From: Ferranicluibacter quercicola
GTDB taxonomy: Bacteria > Pseudomonadota > Alphaproteobacteria > Rhizobiales > Rhizobiaceae
Assembly (NCBI RefSeq): GCF_021168455.1
Contig: NZ_JAJOZR010000011.1
Location: forward strand, 141,597 to 205,596
Length of the DNA stretch: 64,000 nucleotides
Reading direction: 5' to 3'
In this document: positions 60,264 through 64,000 of the stretch, piece after piece
How positions within the stretch are numbered: the first letter of the stretch is position 1
How the letters are laid out: every line of letters starts with the position of its first letter
Position numbers and translations under genes: made by a program
Notes under the pieces: model-generated
Told to the model about the DNA's origin: nothing
What the model saw: only the letters and a program-made list of their open reading frames with translations
The model's database searches: none

Positions 60264-60470
60264 CTCGTCTTTCTGTCGTTTGGGGCAGGCCGGCGCGGAC
60301 GATCCGTGGGCCCGCCGACGTCCTGGAACCGATACCGGCCCGAGGATAACGTCATGCAGCAGCTGTCATCCGTTCGAGAGCCCTCGGCGCATTACGAAGG
60401 ATGTGATCAGGGCTCTCTGCTGGAACCAGACCGCTGATCTCTCCGTTCTCGTAGAAAGAGGAGATCTGGT

Positions 60471-60776
60471 ATGTTCGTCAAGGATTTCATTCGCGTAACG
60501 CTCCTATCGGCGGCCATCGCTCTTCCTGCCAGCGCGCCCTTCGCGCAAGCTCAGCAAGGCGAATGCGCCGTCGGCGTGCCACCGGCCGGCACGTCGCCAA
60601 ATGCGAACCCCGGCAGCGGCGCGCTGACGGAGAAACTCGACGACTGCAACGGCGTGCTCAAGCCACCGTCCGTCGGCGATGGCGAGATCGTTGCGCCCGC
60701 ACCGCAGACAGGTCAGATGCCGGTGATCACGCCAAATGAACTGCCGCAGGATGGAAATCCGCCGAAACAGCCGTAA
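60471..60776 (+). CDS. Small exported proline-rich protein of unknown function
   Basis: The 101-residue product has a signal peptide (MFVKDFIRVTLLSAAIALPA, cleavage after AQA near residue 28). The mature segment is Pro/Gly/Asn-rich with two cysteines (ECAVGV and DDCNGV) that could pair. AGAGGAGAT lies 7 nt before the ATG. It is followed 29 bp later by the YihY gene and is probably cotranscribed with it. I do not recognise a named family; similar short secreted proteins are common in rhizobia. Confidence 0.72.
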   Translation: MFVKDFIRVTLLSAAIALPASAPFAQAQQGECAVGVPPAGTSPNANPGSGALTEKLDDCNGVLKPPSVGDGEIVAPAPQTGQMPVITPNELPQDGNPPKQP

Positions 60777-60805
60777 GTCTCTCTCAAAGACTGTAAGAGG
60801 GTTTC

Positions 60806-61816
60806 ATGGCAGACGGATATCAAGCCGGCAGGCAAGCAGCGACAGTGGGCGGCGCGCCGCTTCCGGACGACGACAAGCGGGGCCGTCTTGCCGAGACGCC
60901 GTCGGCCATTCCCTACCCCGGACTGAAGGACGTCTTTTGGCGTGTCATCGCCGAGATCAGCGAGGACCGGGTGACGCTGATCGCCGCCGGCGTCACCTAT
61001 TATCTCCTGCTCGCGCTGTTTCCGGCACTGGCCGCGCTCGTGTCCATCTATGGCTTCGTTGCGGATCCCGGCGCGATCGGCGCGCAGGTAACGCTCCTCT
61101 CCGATATCGTGCCGACCGGCTCGCTCGACATCATTCTCGACCAGTTGAAGACGCTGGCGACGCAGAAGACCTCCACCCTGTCGATCGGCTTCATCTTCGG
61201 CCTCGTCGTCGCGCTGTGGAGCGCGCATAACGGGATGCGCGCCCTGTTCGACGCGATGAACATCGCCTATGGCGAGACCGAGAAGCGCGGCTTCTTCAAG
61301 ATGACGGGGCTCGGCTTTCTCTTCACGCTGGGTGCGCTCGGCGTCGCGGTCGTCGTCATCTCCGCCATCGGCATTCTGCCGGCCATGCTGTCCTTCCTCT
61401 GGCTTGATCGCTGGGTGGAGCTCCTGGCCCGGTTCGCGCGCTGGCCGCTGATGCTGGCCATCGTCTGCTTCGCCACGATGATGCTGTATCGCTACGGACC
61501 GAGCCGCGAGACGGCGCAGCTGCGCTGGCTGACCTGGGGTGCGGCCTTCACCAGCATCGCCTGGCTCGGCGCCTCGCTCGGCTTTTCCTATTACATCGAG
61601 AATTTCGCCAACTACAACGCCACCTACGGCACCCTCGGCGCCCTGATCGGCTTCATGGTGTGGACCTGGATGTCGGTGATCATTCTGATCGTGGGGGCGG
61701 AGATCAATGCCGAGCTGGAGCATCAGACGACGGTCGATTCCACGACCGGGCATCCCATGCCGATGGGCGAGCGCGGTGCCTATGTGGCCGACACCATCGG
61801 CGACCCCGCGGCGTAA
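60806..61816 (+). CDS. YihY/BrkB-family inner-membrane protein
   Basis: The 336-residue protein has a polar N-terminus and about six membrane helices. YihY-family marks are DRVTLIAAGVTYYLLLALFP, LWSAHNGMRALFDAMNIAYG, MMLYRYGPSRETAQLRWLTW and FGYS-like LGFSYYIENFANYNATYGTL. The family was once named for ribonuclease BN, which was an error; its real role is unknown and may involve membrane or envelope transport. It follows the small exported protein closely and converges on gstI with a terminator between. Confidence 0.9.
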   Translation: MADGYQAGRQAATVGGAPLPDDDKRGRLAETPSAIPYPGLKDVFWRVIAEISEDRVTLIAAGVTYYLLLALFPALAALVSIYGFVADPGAIGAQVTLLSDIVPTGSLDIILDQLKTLATQKTSTLSIGFIFGLVVALWSAHNGMRALFDAMNIAYGETEKRGFFKMTGLGFLFTLGALGVAVVVISAIGILPAMLSFLWLDRWVELLARFARWPLMLAIVCFATMMLYRYGPSRETAQLRWLTWGAAFTSIAWLGASLGFSYYIENFANYNATYGTLGALIGFMVWTWMSVIILIVGAEINAELEHQTTVDSTTGHPMPMGERGAYVADTIGDPAA

Positions 61817-61854
61817 TCACGCTAGATCGGAGAAATCCCTCGGAGATCGGACAT

Positions 61855-61890
61855 GAAAAAAGCGATTGTCGCATCTCCGCGGCAATCGCT
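61855..61890 (-). terminator. Rho-independent terminator of the gstI-like gene
   Basis: AGCGATTGTCGC and GCGGCAATCGCT form a 12-bp stem with one G-T pair around atctcc. On the minus strand the stem runs into a stretch of seven T residues. It may also stop transcripts from yihY. Confidence 0.85.
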
Positions 61891-61923
61891 CTAAACGTCT
61901 GAAGGAATGTGGCATCTGTACCC

Positions 61924-62100
61924 TTACTGGGGCTTCGTCTCGTTCATGGCGGCTTCGTGGTACCAGCTGTCGATGATCACGGGGGAGGCCTCGGCCTCGA
62001 CCTTGGCATCCAGGCCGGTCTTCCAGGTCTTCAGCCCCTTCAGGCCGCCGATCGGGAATTGATAGATCGTTGCCGAGTGGCGCTGTGGTGTCGTTGTCAT
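61924..62100 (-). CDS. gstI: GstI-like small protein (DUF2735), probable translational inhibitor of glnII
   Basis: The 58-residue frame starts MTTTPQRHSATIYQFPIGGL and ends WYHEAAMNETKPQ. The IYQFPxGG start and SWYHEAA end are the marks of DUF2735. In Rhizobium leguminosarum the divergent neighbour of glnII, gstI, encodes such a protein and inhibits GlnII synthesis at translation when nitrogen is sufficient (established there). Here it is 422 bp from glnII in the same divergent layout. AAAGGGAG is 8 nt before the ATG. A longer overlapping frame on the same strand is rejected as a shadow. Confidence 0.82.
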   Translation of the reverse strand: MTTTPQRHSATIYQFPIGGLKGLKTWKTGLDAKVEAEASPVIIDSWYHEAAMNETKPQ

Positions 62101-62130
62101 GGCATCGGCTCCCTTTTCTGTGTTGGAGGT

Positions 62131-62145
62131 ATATGACGTTCATAT
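62131..62145. promoter_or_regulatory. Palindrome ATATGA-cgt-TCATAT upstream of gstI
   Basis: Perfect 6-bp arms lie 31 bp before the gstI start. It may be an operator or part of the gstI promoter region. CGCAAC-N8-GTTGCG at 62303-62322 is a second symmetric element in the same divergent region. Neither matches the enteric NtrC site closely. Confidence 0.35.
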
Positions 62146-62426
62146 GCACATATTTTGCGCTGAATGTCTAAAAATAAATCAAATCCCTGTTGGGTTTTCG
62201 CGCATTTTTCCTGTCGGGGCCGGAATTTCGATCTGACTCTCGCTTTCTGCCTTCATTTTCCACTTACCGATTGCCTCGCTGGAGGCCGTGTGCCCGCGTT
62301 GACGCAACCTGCTGTCGTTGCGGGCCGGAAATTGCGCCGTCTTTTCAATCGCACGGTCGTCGGGCGCCCGTTTCCGCCGCTTCGCCCGTTAACAAATTCG
62401 TCATCCTTGGCACCGACGCGCGGAAC

Positions 62427-62442
62427 TGGCACGGCTTGTGCA
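62427..62442 (+). promoter_or_regulatory. Sigma-54-type promoter of glnII
   Basis: TGGCACGGCTTGTGCA has the invariant GG and GC separated by 10 bases, as in the TGGCAC-N5-TTGC consensus, with one departure (GTGC for TTGC). It lies 81 bp before the glnII ATG. Rhizobial glnII is known to be NtrC and RpoN dependent, which supports the call. Confidence 0.72.
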
Positions 62443-62522
62443 TTCCTTACAGATCAGAGGGGTCGGTCTCCGGTTTCGGATGTCGGTCTTCTGGATTGCT
62501 CACCACCTATGAGAGATTTGTC

Positions 62523-63563
62523 ATGACCAAGTATAAGCTCGAGTACATCTGGCTCGACGGGTACACACCGGTACCGAACCTGCGCGGCAAGACGCAGATC
62601 AAGGAATTCGACGCGTTCCCGGCACTGGAGCAGCTGCCGCTCTGGGGCTTCGACGGTAGCTCGACCATGCAGGCCGAAGGCCGCAGCTCCGACTGCGTTC
62701 TCAAGCCCGTCGCTCTCTATCCCGATCCGGCCCGCACGAATGGCGTTCTCGTCATGTGCGAAGTCATGATGCCGGACGGCGTCACCCCGCATCCGACCAA
62801 TGCCCGCGCGACCATCCTCGACGACGAAGGCACGTGGTTCGGCTTCGAGCAGGAATACTTCTTCTACCAGAACGGCCGTCCGCTCGGCTTCCCCGAGCAG
62901 GGCTACCCGGCGCCGCAGGGCCCGTACTACACGGGCGTCGGCTACAGCAATGTCGGCGACGTCGCACGCGAGATTGTCGAAGAGCATCTCGACCTCTGCC
63001 TGGAAGCCGGCATCAACCACGAAGGCATCAACGCCGAAGTGGCCAAGGGCCAGTGGGAATTCCAGGTGTTCGGCAAGGGCTCCAAGAAGGCTGCCGACGA
63101 AATCTGGATGGCGCGCTATCTGCTGCAGCGCCTGACCGAAAAGTACGGCATCGACATCGAGTACCACTGCAAGCCGCTCGGCGACACCGACTGGAACGGC
63201 TCGGGCATGCACTGCAACTTCTCGACCGCCTATATGCGCGAAGTCGGTGGCAAGGCGTATTTCGAAGCGCTCATGGCCCAGTTCGAAAAGAACCTCATGG
63301 AGCACATCGCCGTCTACGGCCCCGACAACGACAAGCGTCTGACGGGCAAGCACGAAACGGCGCCGTGGAACAAGTTCAGCTACGGCGTGGCCGACCGCGG
63401 CGCGTCCATCCGCGTTCCCCACTCCTTCGTCAAGAACGATTACAAGGGCTACCTGGAAGACCGTCGTCCGAACTCGCAGGGCGACCCCTACCAGATCGCG
63501 TCCGCCGTCCTCAAGACGATCTCGGAAGTTCCCACCGAAGGCTACGCCTCGGCTGCTGCCTGA
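62523..63563 (+). CDS. glnII: Glutamine synthetase II (eukaryotic-type, beta-Grasp)
   Basis: GlnII joins ammonia to glutamate with ATP. The 346-residue length and the sequence IWLDGYTPVPNLRGKTQ, LPLWGFDGSSTMQAEGRSSD, WFGFEQEYFFYQNGRPLGFP, GQWEFQVFGKGS and NGSGMHCNFSTAYMR with KHETAPWNKFSYGVADR match the octameric plant-like enzyme found in rhizobia alongside GlnA. The ATG at 62523 follows GAGAGA; the frame is open far upstream, but that part covers the promoter. It is expressed under nitrogen limitation and repressed post-transcriptionally by GstI in related species. Confidence 0.98.
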   Translation: MTKYKLEYIWLDGYTPVPNLRGKTQIKEFDAFPALEQLPLWGFDGSSTMQAEGRSSDCVLKPVALYPDPARTNGVLVMCEVMMPDGVTPHPTNARATILDDEGTWFGFEQEYFFYQNGRPLGFPEQGYPAPQGPYYTGVGYSNVGDVAREIVEEHLDLCLEAGINHEGINAEVAKGQWEFQVFGKGSKKAADEIWMARYLLQRLTEKYGIDIEYHCKPLGDTDWNGSGMHCNFSTAYMREVGGKAYFEALMAQFEKNLMEHIAVYGPDNDKRLTGKHETAPWNKFSYGVADRGASIRVPHSFVKNDYKGYLEDRRPNSQGDPYQIASAVLKTISEVPTEGYASAAA

Positions 63564-63637
63564 TACCTCCGCGCGTTCCGCCTCTTCGCCGCTGGCGCAA
63601 GGGGCGGGCAGGTGATGGCCTATCGAACGGAATAACG

Positions 63638-63670
63638 AACGGCGCCGGGAAACCGGCGCCGTTTCTCTTT
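63638..63670 (+). terminator. Strong terminator after glnII
   Basis: AACGGCGCCGG and CCGGCGCCGTT form a perfect 11-bp stem with a GAAA tetraloop, followed by tctcttt. Confidence 0.93.
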
Positions 63671-64000
63671 GTCGAGACGAGAGCGTTGGGACGGATCGAT
63701 ATCGACATGGCCGCGCGTCTTAGATGGCGCGCCTCGTCTGGCTGTCGTCCCGCCGTGGTTGATCCGGATTACTGCGCGCGCGTGTGTTGGTTTCCCGTAA
63801 ACCAACCAAACTCTCGGATGTCTTTGCCGTCGCTCGTCTCCTCGGCATGAACGCATTCCACTTCACCAACACGAAGTCATAGACCTCCGCCAGAGGCGGA
63901 GGTTTGGGACGCTGCGCTTGGACCACTTGAAGTGGTTTTGTTACAAGTTAGTAGGAACCCTTGAAAAGGTCTGCATGGTCAGAAGCCTTATCGGCCTTTT
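63671..64000. other. Non-coding end region with two further hairpins
   Basis: No convincing coding frame is present to the window end. ACCTCCGCC-aga-GGCGGAGGT (63883-63903) is a perfect 9-bp stem, and ACCACTT-g-AAGTGGT (63922-63936) is a 15-bp palindrome followed by tttg. Such close hairpins can mark the end of an unseen gene or a mobile-element end, but no transposase is visible in the window. Confidence 0.45.

Overview
The window is a GC-rich chromosomal stretch that looks like a member of the Rhizobiaceae (Rhizobium/Agrobacterium/Shinella-like). The reasons are a eukaryotic-type glutamine synthetase GlnII with a divergent gstI-like small gene, a rhizobial-type PdxJ, FrcA-style single-domain sugar ABC ATPases, an HWE-family sensor kinase, an entericidin-type lipoprotein, and many single-gene regulators next to their targets. 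Genus cannot be fixed from the sequence alone. No phage, plasmid-replication, CRISPR or complete IS genes were seen.

Layout. 1-9.9 kb is mostly core: a truncated N-terminus of a probable membrane-anchored signalling protein, pdxJ, a qorB/hxlR divergent pair, an Asp/Glu racemase/Lrp divergent pair, a TetR gene leading into ilvC, a 32-codon small membrane-protein candidate, a LysN-like aminotransferase and a SHOCT-domain protein. 10-14.1 kb holds an aldo/keto reductase and an EEP-phosphatase/NUDIX/PhzF series. A tRNA-Lys(CTT) follows at 14.2 kb, then an arsenic operon (arsR, a 36-codon linking ORF, acr3, arsC).

From 16.5 to 43 kb the content is accessory and catabolic. A membrane chemoreceptor is followed by a TRAP transporter, a GntR regulator and a mannonate/fructuronate/RspB-like operon that fits uptake and breakdown of L-gulonate or a related uronic-acid derivative to 2-keto-3-deoxygluconate. 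A soluble PAS-PAS chemoreceptor comes next. Then a three-transcript acid-sugar cluster: a DUF1537 kinase with a FadR-type regulator; a BNR-repeat protein, a PdxA2-type dehydrogenase and an iron-type alcohol dehydrogenase; and a peptide/opine-type ABC transporter with a DapA-superfamily enzyme. I cannot match this combination to a described pathway, and it is the best candidate for something new. A second, identical tRNA-Lys(CTT) with a near-identical promoter lies at 40.7 kb, so the two tRNA copies bracket a 26.5-kb segment in direct orientation. A second DapA-superfamily gene and a second aldo/keto reductase follow.

43.4-48.2 kb is a xylose-type ABC transporter (xylFHG) divergent from a ROK repressor over a perfect 21-bp palindrome. 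48.2-56 kb has a Na/Pi cotransporter-like protein and a TetR-controlled RND efflux operon with two lipoprotein adaptors. 56-61.8 kb carries a HAD hydrolase with a class II aldolase, a LOV-HWE histidine kinase, an entericidin-like lipoprotein, a 3-methyladenine DNA glycosylase and a YihY-family membrane protein. The window ends with gstI and glnII, separated by a region with a sigma-54-type promoter, and about 440 bp of non-coding DNA containing the glnII terminator and further hairpins.

Regulation is unusually readable: several regulators have palindromes placed inside or beside recognisable -35/-10 elements (HxlR, TetR/ilvC, ArsR, GntR/uronate, XylR, TetR/RND). Most operons end in clear hairpin terminators. 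Long open frames antisense to real genes are frequent because of GC-rich codon use and were left out.
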